Positions 19,246-27,019 of a DNA stretch of 64,000 bases are shown here, piece after piece. The notes under the pieces are model-generated. The model was not told where the DNA came from, did not search any database, and saw only the letters and a program-made list of their open reading frames with translations. Source of the stretch: Candidatus Micropelagos thuwalensis (lineage in GTDB: Bacteria > Pseudomonadota > Alphaproteobacteria > RS24); contig NZ_AWXE01000004.1 in NCBI RefSeq assembly GCF_000469155.1, forward strand, positions 310,001-374,000, written 5' to 3'. Position numbers and translations under genes: made by a program. Position 1 is the stretch's first letter. Each line of letters begins with the position of its first letter.

Positions 19246-20144
19246 TGACAGATATGGAAAATCCCTCTACCGAAAACCTGCCCTATATGCCCTTTTTGCT
19301 TGGGCTGGTGGCACTTGCCGGTCTCATCGTGGCGGTCAGCACCGTTTTTGATACACCCAAACCTGACTATGAGGGCACCGCCGTCGCTTTTGTAAATGAA
19401 GTGCCCATCCCTGAAACAGGTTATCTCAGAGCCTTATCCATGCTTGAACAGGATAAGCGTGGGCCGATTACAGATGCTGACAGAATACGGATACTGGATT
19501 TATTAATTGAGGAAGAATTGCTCATTCAGCGTGCTGATGAAATTAATCTTATCGGGATTGATAGCTCCGTCCGTAAATCGCTAACGAGCGCCATGATACA
19601 ATTTATCATATCTGAAAATGGTGATACCGAGATAACAGACGATATTCTCAACTCGCATTTCTTGAATAATCTTGATTATTTTACCCCAAGCAAACAAATC
19701 TGGGTGAAACGGATTTATGTGAGAGGTGCCCGCGACGATGCAGAACAGCGGCTGCAACAAATTCGTACGGCACTCCAACAGGGTGAAAATTTTGATACCG
19801 TCGCCACACAGTTGGGTGATGAGATTTTTCCAGAAATACCAAATAGCCTTTTGCCACCAAGCAAATTACAAGCCTATCTGGGGCCAGCTTTGACGCAAAC
19901 TGCTATCTCTCTTGATGAAGGCGCAATAACCAACGCCATTCGTGTTGGCAGTGGTTGGCATTTTTTATATCTGGTACAACAGCGTAAAGGCGTTGTGCCG
20001 GAATTTGACGACATCCGAGATCAGGTCGAAAACGACTATCTCAGGAAAGTCGAAGAAAAAGCGCTCCGCGATTATCTTGATTGGCTGCGAGAGCGCGCCG
20101 ATATTGATCAAACTGCTTCTCAACTTCAACCGGCTGATTTTTAG
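19245..20144 (+). CDS. membrane-anchored parvulin-like (PpiC/SurA-type) peptidyl-prolyl isomerase
   Basis: A 299-residue protein with one N-terminal membrane helix (about 16-37). A SurA-N-like helical part comes next (IRILDLLIEEELLIQRA), then a parvulin-type domain from about residue 145, with VKRIYVRG, ARDDAEQRLQQIRTALQQGENF and the C-terminal VGSGWHFLYLVQQRKG. Its likely role is periplasmic chaperone or isomerase action, perhaps on the DUF3604 protein or the HupE-like protein encoded next to it. The start overlaps the upstream stop by one base, which argues for coupled translation. Whether isomerase activity is retained cannot be judged by eye. Confidence 0.78.
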   Translation: MTDMENPSTENLPYMPFLLGLVALAGLIVAVSTVFDTPKPDYEGTAVAFVNEVPIPETGYLRALSMLEQDKRGPITDADRIRILDLLIEEELLIQRADEINLIGIDSSVRKSLTSAMIQFIISENGDTEITDDILNSHFLNNLDYFTPSKQIWVKRIYVRGARDDAEQRLQQIRTALQQGENFDTVATQLGDEIFPEIPNSLLPPSKLQAYLGPALTQTAISLDEGAITNAIRVGSGWHFLYLVQQRKGVVPEFDDIRDQVENDYLRKVEEKALRDYLDWLRERADIDQTASQLQPADF

Positions 20145-20156
20145 ACTGGATAGCTC

Positions 20157-21461
20157 ATGCTCAAAAGTTTCGTAAGGGCATGTGCTCAAAAACTTTTTGC
20201 CGGTGCAATCATGGTTGTACTGGCTCCAGCTTTATTAGCTGGTCATGAAATTATTCAAAGTGGCGTCGGCATCGGCGGTGCCAACGCACATGAAAAAAGT
20301 CAGTCCTTCTCAAAATGGCGAAGCACCGAAAAAGGGATTGCCGTTATTTTCACAGTAGCCGCACGCCAAGTAACATTATTGCCACCCGTTAATCCTAACT
20401 CCCCATCGCTTGAACGAACATTAAGTCAACATTTGGATAACACGATAACACTTTTAAAATCGGAAGACCCCTGTATCGCCTCGGGCTTTTCACCGCGTAA
20501 AGCGCAGCCTGGCTTTATCAGCATGGAAAATTATTTCATGTGCCCTGATGAAGACATTGAGGATGACAATAAAGTTACCATCAGCATTGAGAGCTTCATG
20601 GATTATGCCGAAACACATATTCATTTTGCGCAATTTAAAAATGAAACCGGACAATATCGCGGTTACTTATTTAATTACGACCGGAGACAGGATGTTTTGA
20701 GCCTCGAAGCTAATGGCAATATGATTGCTGAAGATATTGGGCTTATTAAAACTTTTTTCCGTTATATCCATATAGGTATCACCCATATTTTAAGCGGCGT
20801 TGACCATCTGGTTTTTCTTCTCGGTCTTTTACTTCTGACCAACCGCTTGCGTGACATCGTTCTGGTCGTGACTGGTTTTACCATCGGTCACAGTCTGACA
20901 CTGGGGCTGAGCGCAATGAAGATTGTCTCAACTCAGTCTGCCATTGTAGAGGGGCTGATTGGTTTTACTATTTTGGTTGTTGCCGCCGAAGCTGTCATGG
21001 CACGGCGCAATCTTATGTGGTTGGCAGGTGGTGTGTTTGCGCTCATGTTGTTTTTCATGGGCCTCTATTCCATCACGCTTGAAGCCCCTATGCCAATTAA
21101 TGGTTGGGCCGGTTTGATGCTCTTTGCGGTTGCCTATGGGTTTTATTCTCAAAGCCTAAACATTGTGAGACAGACATTGCCAATTGTGGTTGTGATTTTT
21201 GGTTTCGTTCATGGATTTGGTTTTGCTGGCGTTTTGGTCGAGGCAGGTCTACCGAATAACCGACTGCTATCGGCGCTTATCGGTTTCAATATTGGCGTCG
21301 AAATCGGTCAGCTTTTGATTGTCGCTATTGTTTGGTTCGGCTTCTTCAGATATATGCATACACGCTTTTCAGAAAAGCTGCATGGTGCGATTACCGACTT
21401 TGCGGGTATCGCCATGTGTGGCATCGGCATGTTCTGGTTTGCTTCAAGGCTTCTAATTTAA
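20157..21461 (+). CDS. HupE/UreJ-type multi-pass membrane protein with extracytoplasmic domain
   Basis: A 434-residue protein. A signal peptide (to about residue 28 or 45) is followed by a ~150-residue soluble domain and then about seven membrane helices from residue ~200 onward. The first membrane block has YIHIGITHILSGVDHLVFLLGLLLL, shown here in parts: HILSGVDHLVFLLG and FTIGHSLTL; a later helix has FVHGFGFAG. These His-containing motifs are typical of the HupE/UreJ_2 family, whose nickel-related members are transporters. This N-terminally extended type is not proven to carry metal. It is the third gene of the DUF3604 operon, 12 bp after the parvulin-like gene. Confidence 0.8.
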   Translation: MLKSFVRACAQKLFAGAIMVVLAPALLAGHEIIQSGVGIGGANAHEKSQSFSKWRSTEKGIAVIFTVAARQVTLLPPVNPNSPSLERTLSQHLDNTITLLKSEDPCIASGFSPRKAQPGFISMENYFMCPDEDIEDDNKVTISIESFMDYAETHIHFAQFKNETGQYRGYLFNYDRRQDVLSLEANGNMIAEDIGLIKTFFRYIHIGITHILSGVDHLVFLLGLLLLTNRLRDIVLVVTGFTIGHSLTLGLSAMKIVSTQSAIVEGLIGFTILVVAAEAVMARRNLMWLAGGVFALMLFFMGLYSITLEAPMPINGWAGLMLFAVAYGFYSQSLNIVRQTLPIVVVIFGFVHGFGFAGVLVEAGLPNNRLLSALIGFNIGVEIGQLLIVAIVWFGFFRYMHTRFSEKLHGAITDFAGIAMCGIGMFWFASRLLI

Positions 21462-21471
21462 GTTTGATTTT

Positions 21472-21981
21472 TTATTTTAGCTTTTGAGGTGCAATAATAA
21501 CGCCGTCAGCATCGGCATAAAGCCATGCACCTGGATAAATATTAATACCATCAATACGAAGCGGCACATTGATAGCGCCCACCCCGCGCTTGAGGCTCTT
21601 TTTAGGATGTGTACCCAAAGCCTTAATTCCGACATTGGCTTCAGCCAGTTCAAGCGTATCTCTCACAAAGCCGTTTATCACTATGCCGTACCAGCCGTTT
21701 GCCTCTGCAAGTTCGCCCAGATTGCCACCAAGTAACGCGCATCGGGTGGAGCCGTGACCGTCAACGACAATCACCTGCCCATCACCCTTAGTTTCTAGTA
21801 ACTCTCTCAGCGCGCCATTATCCTCAAATGTATCGAGTGTCACAATTGGTCCACTAAAAGCTGAGCGCTTCCCAAAATCTCTAAACGCCAGCCCAAGATA
21901 AGCTAACTCATCGGAATAAGCATCTGACAAATCGGCTGTACAGATTGTCTCTTCGGGCATGGCTATAGAAGTTTCAGTCAT
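21472..21981 (-). CDS. RraA-family protein (RNase E inhibitor-like or HMG aldolase-like)
   Basis: A 169-residue protein of the RraA / class II HMG aldolase superfamily. It contains VVDGHGSTRCALLGGNLGELA and, from Gly86, the metal/substrate signature G-X20-R-D-X2-E (Arg107, Asp108, Glu111), which is described for 4-hydroxy-4-methyl-2-oxoglutarate aldolases and oxaloacetate decarboxylases of this fold. The length and overall sequence resemble RraA, which inhibits RNase E in E. coli. The two functions cannot be separated from sequence alone. It starts 1 bp after aceA on the same strand, so it is probably co-transcribed with isocitrate lyase. Confidence 0.82.
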   Translation of the reverse strand: MTETSIAMPEETICTADLSDAYSDELAYLGLAFRDFGKRSAFSGPIVTLDTFEDNGALRELLETKGDGQVIVVDGHGSTRCALLGGNLGELAEANGWYGIVINGFVRDTLELAEANVGIKALGTHPKKSLKRGVGAINVPLRIDGINIYPGAWLYADADGVIIAPQKLK

Positions 21982-21982
21982 A

Positions 21983-23587
21983 TTAGAACTGGTTCATGGT
22001 GTTATCTTCACCAGATGCCAGAAGTGCATTATCACCCGAGAAATATTCTTTATGGTCATCCCCGATATTTGAACCCGCAAGGTCTTGGTGCTTCACAGAA
22101 GCTTGACCACGGCGGATTTCTTGACGCTGAATATCACGAACATAAGCGAGCATGCCTAAATCTCCGAAATAACCTTCAGACAACATATCCGTTCCCAGCG
22201 CCGTTTCGTGATAAGTCGGCAGGGTAATAAGATGGTGGAAAATACCGGCCTCACGCGCCGCATCCGCTTGGAAGGACTGAATGAGCTTATCAGCTTCAGT
22301 CGCCAATTCAGAAGAGTCAAATTCGACACTCATCAAACCGCGTGGCACCTCTACCGGATCAGGATAGGCCGAGACATCTTTACCTGCGGCTGACCACTCA
22401 GCATAGACCTGTTCGCGGAAGGCAAGCGTCCAGTTAAAGCTTGGAGAATTGTTATAAACCAACTTAGCGTTGGGAATAACCTGACGAATACGGTTCACCA
22501 TGCCTGCGATCTGATCGAGATTAGGCTTTTCGGTTTCAATCCAAAGCAAATCCGCGCCGTTTTGGAGGCTGGTGACACAGTCAAGCACAACCCTATCCTC
22601 ACCAGACCCGTCGCGGAAAGCATAAAGGCCGTTAGGCAAACGATATGGCTTCACAAGCTCATCATTTTGTTTGAAGACCATATCACCCTCACCGAGCGAT
22701 GTTGCGTCTGTTACCGGTTCGGTTTTCAAAAATGCGTTATACTGGCTTGCCAAATCACCCGGCTCCTGAGAGACCGGAATTTTTTGGGTCAGACCGGCCC
22801 CAAGAGAATCCGTCCGCGCGACGATAACACCATCATCAACACCCAACTCTATAAAGGCATAGCGAACGGCATTAATTTTGGCGAGGAAATCCTCATGTGG
22901 AACCGTTACTTTACCGTCCTGGTGACCACATTGCTTAGCATCGGAAACCTGATTCTCAATCTGGATACAGCACGCACCCGCTTCAATCATTTTCTTAGCC
23001 AGCAGATAAGTTGCTTCTTCATTACCGAAACCGGCATCAATGTCAGCAATTATCGGCACGATGTGAGTCTGGAAGTTATCAATTTTATCAAGTACGGCAT
23101 CAACGTCACCGCCAGCGGCTCTGGTTTCATCCAGCTCAACAAATAAGTGTCTTAGCTCTCTGGCATCTGCTTGCTTCAAGAAGGTATAAATTTCTTCAAT
23201 CAAACCAGAGACAGCCGTTTTTTCATGCATGGACTGATCAGGAAGAGGACCAAAATCCGACCGTAATGCGGCGACCATCCAACCAGAAAGATAAACATAA
23301 CTTCTATTAGTCGTATGTTTGTGACGCTTAATCGCCATCAGCATTTGCTGGGCAGTAAAACCGTGCCAACACCCGAGAGACTGTGTGTATTGGGACGTAT
23401 CGCCATCATAATTCTGCATATCGGCGCGCATGATGGAAGCTGTGTAGCGGGCAATGTCCAGACCGGTCAGAAACCTGTTCTGCAGACGCATGCGTGCTGC
23501 ATATTCGGGGTTAATACCGCCCCAGGCGACACCGTTTGAAGTTTTGGAGGATGTTAAAGATTGAACCTGCTCAAGATAGTTTGACAT
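21983..23587 (-). CDS. aceA: isocitrate lyase
   Basis: A 534-residue isocitrate lyase of the long type seen in Pseudomonas and Acinetobacter. It splits isocitrate into glyoxylate and succinate in the glyoxylate shunt. The catalytic loop reads KQCGHQDGK (Lys218-His222, active Cys220), with Mg2+/substrate residues in IADIDAGFGNEEAT and the NNSPSFNW segment near residue 380. Gln replaces the second Lys/Arg of the short-type KKCGH signature, as in the long type. Divergently encoded, 277 bp away, is an ScfR/RamB-type regulator, a family known to control acetate and propionate genes. Malate synthase is not in the window. Confidence 0.95.
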   Translation of the reverse strand: MSNYLEQVQSLTSSKTSNGVAWGGINPEYAARMRLQNRFLTGLDIARYTASIMRADMQNYDGDTSQYTQSLGCWHGFTAQQMLMAIKRHKHTTNRSYVYLSGWMVAALRSDFGPLPDQSMHEKTAVSGLIEEIYTFLKQADARELRHLFVELDETRAAGGDVDAVLDKIDNFQTHIVPIIADIDAGFGNEEATYLLAKKMIEAGACCIQIENQVSDAKQCGHQDGKVTVPHEDFLAKINAVRYAFIELGVDDGVIVARTDSLGAGLTQKIPVSQEPGDLASQYNAFLKTEPVTDATSLGEGDMVFKQNDELVKPYRLPNGLYAFRDGSGEDRVVLDCVTSLQNGADLLWIETEKPNLDQIAGMVNRIRQVIPNAKLVYNNSPSFNWTLAFREQVYAEWSAAGKDVSAYPDPVEVPRGLMSVEFDSSELATEADKLIQSFQADAAREAGIFHHLITLPTYHETALGTDMLSEGYFGDLGMLAYVRDIQRQEIRRGQASVKHQDLAGSNIGDDHKEYFSGDNALLASGEDNTMNQF

Positions 23588-23695
23588 GATTTGCCTCTCA
23601 TTTTGTCTGCGTCTGCCGATCGGGGATGCTTTTCCGGTAGACCTGAATTAAATGGCAACTGAAACGACGAGTGACATCACGCTGGGTTGCCGATG

Positions 23696-23731
23696 TGTAG
23701 AGAATGAAAGCCCCCGATTGGCTTCTCTACA
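23696..23731. other. hairpin-forming inverted repeat in the aceA leader
   Basis: Arms TGTAGAGAA (23696-23704) and TTCTCTACA (23723-23731) are perfect complements. An inner GCC/GGC pairing extends the stem to about 12 bp with a small bulge and a 7-base loop. It lies 109-144 bp upstream of the aceA start. No T-run follows on either strand, so it is not an ordinary terminator. It could be an mRNA leader structure or a protein-binding palindrome. Confidence 0.4.
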
Positions 23732-23749
23732 TATAAGTTTTGGGTTCTA

Positions 23750-23862
23750 TTTACATCATTTACATGAACACTCAAGTAATATGTTAAGTTATTGATAATA
23801 ATAAGGTAAATTTATTTACAAAGTTTTTGTTGATTTTTGTAAATTATGTAAATATTGTAAAA
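23750..23862. promoter_or_regulatory. cluster of TTTACA/TGTAAA half-sites between aceA and the ScfR-type gene
   Basis: At least six related half-sites lie in this AT-rich stretch: TTTACAT at 23750 and 23759, TTTACAAA at 23815, TTTGTAAA at 23836, ATGTAAA at 23846 and TTGTAAA at 23855. Also present is a perfect GTAAAT-TT-ATTTAC palindrome at 23806-23819. Family relatives such as PccR are reported to bind repeated TTTGCAAA-like boxes, so these are plausible operators for the adjacent regulator. The last copies sit directly before its start codon, which suggests autoregulation. Confidence 0.5.
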
Positions 23863-23864
23863 TT

Positions 23865-25310
23865 ATGAGTCAGCTAGAGGGCACAAATCAGGACAGAAAG
23901 CTGTTTGCCGGCATGCGTATTCGCAGGCTACGACGAGAGCTTGGACTCACCCAGGCTGTCATGGCAGATTCACTCGGAATCTCAACGAGTTATCTTAATT
24001 TGATTGAGCGCGACCAACGCCCTGTTTCGGCGCAAATTCTTATTAAAATGGTTGATGTTTTCGACATAGATCCCCGTGGTCTTGCAGGTGACGAGGAGGC
24101 ACGCGCCTACACTCAATTACGTGAGATTTTTGCCGACCCGATGTTTCATGATACGCCAGTCGCAGATCAGGAAATTCGAGATATTTCTGCCGCCAGCCCG
24201 AATGCTGTGGATGCGATTGCCCGTCTATTCCAAACCTATCGCGATGCCAGCACCACCTCATCTATGCTTGCCGAACGTTTGGCTGATAATACACATGGTG
24301 AAACCACCAGCGCGCTGATGTCTTTTGAAGAAGTCAGAGACTTTATCAATCAACGCTCAAACCACTTTCCTGAGCTTGATGATTATGCTGAAGAACTTTA
24401 CAAGAAGGCAGGTCTTGTAGATGACGACCCCTTTCTTGCTCTCAGACACTATCTTCAAGAAACGCATGGCGTATCAACACGCATTGGACCGGTTGACTTG
24501 ATGGGGGATGATTTAAGACGTTATGACCGCCACCGTCAGACTTTGTTTCTCTCGGAATTGCTTAACCAATCCAGCCGAGCATTCCAGATTGCCTATCAGC
24601 TGGCCTATTTTGAACACAGCAAAGCTGTTGAGGAAATTATCAACGGTTCCAAATTGGAAAACTTAGAAGCACAACGACTCGCACGTCTGGCTTTGATAAA
24701 TTATGCCGCCGCAGCGATTTTGATGCCTTATGGGGTTTTTATCCAAACCGCAGAAGATAATGGTTACGACATCACGCTTCTCAGCCGTCGCTTTGGAACG
24801 AGCTTTGAACAAGTATGTCATCGCCTAACCACCTTGCAACGCCCAGGTGCGAAAGGTGTGCCGTTTTTTCTCATTCGTATTGATAATGCCGGAAATGTTT
24901 CTAAGCGTTTTGCCGCGGGTGGATTTCACTTTTCTCGATTTGGAGGCACGTGCCCGCGTTGGAATATTCATGACAGTTTCAGACAACCCGGCAAGGTCAT
25001 GACCCAAATCATCTGTATGGAAGATAGCACGCGTTATTTTTCTGTTAGCCGCACAGTAAGCCGCAATCGCTCCGCCTTTGACAAACAAGATAATCAATTT
25101 GCTATCGGGTTGGGCTGTGAGATTTCTCATGCCAGTAAGTTAGTTTATTCGCATCAGTATAATCTTGAAGAAACCAAAAGTGACATGCCCATAGGGGTAA
25201 ATTGCCGACTTTGCGAAAGGCTTGATTGCCACCAGCGCGCCACACCGCCTTTAATGCGAAGTCTGCGGGTTGATGACAATATTCGTGGCTTGTCGCCTTT
25301 TGACTTTTAA
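23865..25310 (+). CDS. ScfR/RamB-type XRE-family transcriptional regulator (short-chain acyl-CoA regulator family)
   Basis: A 481-residue regulator. Residues ~14-65 form an XRE helix-turn-helix (TQAVMADSLGISTSYLNLIE). Next is an IrrE-like metallopeptidase-related region without a clear HExxH, and a DUF2083-type C-terminal domain ending in the CRLCERLDCHQRATPP cysteine motif. This architecture is that of RamB and ScfR/PccR proteins, which sense acyl-CoAs and control glyoxylate, propionyl-CoA or acetate genes. It is divergent from aceA, so regulation of isocitrate lyase is likely. No Shine-Dalgarno is visible before ATG 23865. The transcript may be leaderless or start at Met17. Confidence 0.85.
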   Translation: MSQLEGTNQDRKLFAGMRIRRLRRELGLTQAVMADSLGISTSYLNLIERDQRPVSAQILIKMVDVFDIDPRGLAGDEEARAYTQLREIFADPMFHDTPVADQEIRDISAASPNAVDAIARLFQTYRDASTTSSMLAERLADNTHGETTSALMSFEEVRDFINQRSNHFPELDDYAEELYKKAGLVDDDPFLALRHYLQETHGVSTRIGPVDLMGDDLRRYDRHRQTLFLSELLNQSSRAFQIAYQLAYFEHSKAVEEIINGSKLENLEAQRLARLALINYAAAAILMPYGVFIQTAEDNGYDITLLSRRFGTSFEQVCHRLTTLQRPGAKGVPFFLIRIDNAGNVSKRFAAGGFHFSRFGGTCPRWNIHDSFRQPGKVMTQIICMEDSTRYFSVSRTVSRNRSAFDKQDNQFAIGLGCEISHASKLVYSHQYNLEETKSDMPIGVNCRLCERLDCHQRATPPLMRSLRVDDNIRGLSPFDF

Positions 25311-25398
25311 AGGGGTGATTTTTAAGCTTATGAATTCTGATTGAGATGAATTGCTCGTGACTGAACAATCCTATAGGAAACGAGTTGGAGTTAAAGCC

Positions 25399-26874
25399 AT
25401 GGCTAAAAAACAGAAAATATTCAAACCCAAAGCCCGTATCCCACGCGGCTTGCGCGATATGCAGGGGCCGGAGCTGGCTTTCCAGAAACTTATGCTCGCA
25501 AAAATTTCCGATGTATATGAAAGCTACGGCTTTGATGCTTTGGACACATCGGCCTTTGAATATGCCGATGCCCTGGGCAAATTTCTTCCTGATGATGACC
25601 GCCCCAATGAAGGTGTGTTCTCCTTTGAAGATGATGACGGGCAATGGTTAAGCATGCGCTATGACCTGACCGCTCCACTGGCGCGCTTTGTCGCCGAGCA
25701 TTATGACCGCCTGCCCAAACCTTTTCGCCGTTATCAATGGGGATCGGTTTTCCGAAATGAAAAGCCTGGGCCTGGGAGGTTCAGACAATTTCTTCAAATA
25801 GATGCTGATACAGTTGGAGCTGGGGGCAGTCAGGCCGACGCCGAAATGTGCCTGATGGCCGCCGACTGCATGCAAACACTCGGCATGTCAGGCGATCAGT
25901 TTTCGGTAAATATTAATAACCGCAAAATTCTGGATGCTATTCTCGCTCAGCTCGGTCTTGATGCGCAGGCCGATGATTATGATATGCGCCGCCTCACTAT
26001 TCTGCGCGCTCTGGACAAGCTCGACAGGCTGGGCATTGGCGGTGTCGCTGATTTGCTCGGCGACGGGCGCAAGGATGAAAGTGGGGATTACACAAAAGGG
26101 GCAGGACTGGATAAAATATCTATTGCCAAGTTAACGGATTTTGTTCAGGCAGGGCGCGACACCCGTTCGGAAACATTAAAAGCCCTCGCAGAAATTATCG
26201 GCGACTCCGAAATTGGTGTTGCCGGTCTGGAGGAACTCACCCTCATGGATGCCTTGATGCAGGATAGTGGGGACAGTATCTGCTTCAACCCGTCCGTCGT
26301 GCGCGGTCTTGGCTATTACACCGGTCCAGTTTTCGAGATTGAGTTGAATATTGAAACCGAGGATGAAAACGGTGAAATCGCTCGATTTGGCTCTGTCGGC
26401 GGTGGTGGACGCTATGATGATCTTGTTAAACGCTTTAAAGGTATTGAAATCCCTGCAACAGGCATATCGATTGGCGTGAGTCGCCTCGCTGCAGCACTTA
26501 CCCTGCTAGGCAAAGCCGAAACCAAGGCCACGCAGGATTTGGTGGTCTTGCTGGTCATGGATAAAACCCGTTTGGTAGAGACATCAGAACTGGTTAAAAC
26601 CCTTAGAAATGAAGGCATACGCGCTGAAATGTATATGGGCGACAGTGGCATGAAAGCACAAATGCGTTACGCCGATAATCGCAATGCCCGTCTTGTGGTC
26701 ATTGAGGGCGAAGATGAACTCGCCGGAGGTGTTGTGACCCTGAAAGACCTTCAACTGGGGCAACAAAATGCCCAAAACATTAAAGATAATGAGGAATGGC
26801 GCGCCTCGGAACATGCACAAACGCAGGTATCCCGCCCCGACCTAGCTAAGAAAATTAAAGAAATCCTCTCCTAA
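25399..26874 (+). CDS. hisS: histidyl-tRNA synthetase
   Basis: A class II aminoacyl-tRNA synthetase of 491 residues. The start is ATG 25399, chosen because GGAG lies 8 bases upstream and the fold begins at RIPRGLRDMQGPE. Motif 2 lies in RYQWGSVFRNEKPG, and the histidine-specific signatures VVRGLGYYTGPVFEIE and GGGGRYDDLV are present, with a C-terminal anticodon-binding domain (VLLVMDK to the end). It is of the alphaproteobacterial type with an insertion around the KDESGDYTKGAG region. It precedes the hisZ-like and hisG genes, an arrangement also found in rhizobia. Confidence 0.95.
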   Translation: MAKKQKIFKPKARIPRGLRDMQGPELAFQKLMLAKISDVYESYGFDALDTSAFEYADALGKFLPDDDRPNEGVFSFEDDDGQWLSMRYDLTAPLARFVAEHYDRLPKPFRRYQWGSVFRNEKPGPGRFRQFLQIDADTVGAGGSQADAEMCLMAADCMQTLGMSGDQFSVNINNRKILDAILAQLGLDAQADDYDMRRLTILRALDKLDRLGIGGVADLLGDGRKDESGDYTKGAGLDKISIAKLTDFVQAGRDTRSETLKALAEIIGDSEIGVAGLEELTLMDALMQDSGDSICFNPSVVRGLGYYTGPVFEIELNIETEDENGEIARFGSVGGGGRYDDLVKRFKGIEIPATGISIGVSRLAAALTLLGKAETKATQDLVVLLVMDKTRLVETSELVKTLRNEGIRAEMYMGDSGMKAQMRYADNRNARLVVIEGEDELAGGVVTLKDLQLGQQNAQNIKDNEEWRASEHAQTQVSRPDLAKKIKEILS

Positions 26875-26881
26875 CCTCTTT

Positions 26882-26978
26882 ATTCATTTTATATGAATTT
26901 ATGAAAATATTTCATATAATTTTATATATATTCTCATATTTGAACTTCATATTTTGTGTATTTAGATATAATATTCAT
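26882..26978. promoter_or_regulatory. repeat-rich AT spacer with TTCATAT-type boxes upstream of HTH-HisZ
   Basis: The 145-bp spacer between hisS and the HTH-HisZ gene contains ATTCAT-TTTAT-ATGAAT (26882-26898) and ATGAAA-ATA-TTTCAT (26901-26915). Further TTCATAT or CTCATAT copies begin near 26911, 26933 and 26946, and a TTCAT near 26974. The repeated pattern and the HTH domain encoded just downstream suggest operator sites for autoregulation. No Shine-Dalgarno precedes the start at 27020. The extreme AT content alone could also produce such repeats, so this needs a binding test. Confidence 0.45.
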
Positions 26979-27019
26979 TTTTTATTGATTTATTTTTGAA
27001 TATTTGAAATAACTACCCC

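Noticed and set aside
22562-23146. 194-codon + strand reading frame antisense to aceA
   Set aside because: Isocitrate lyase is certain on the - strand, and the opposite frame has no recognisable features.
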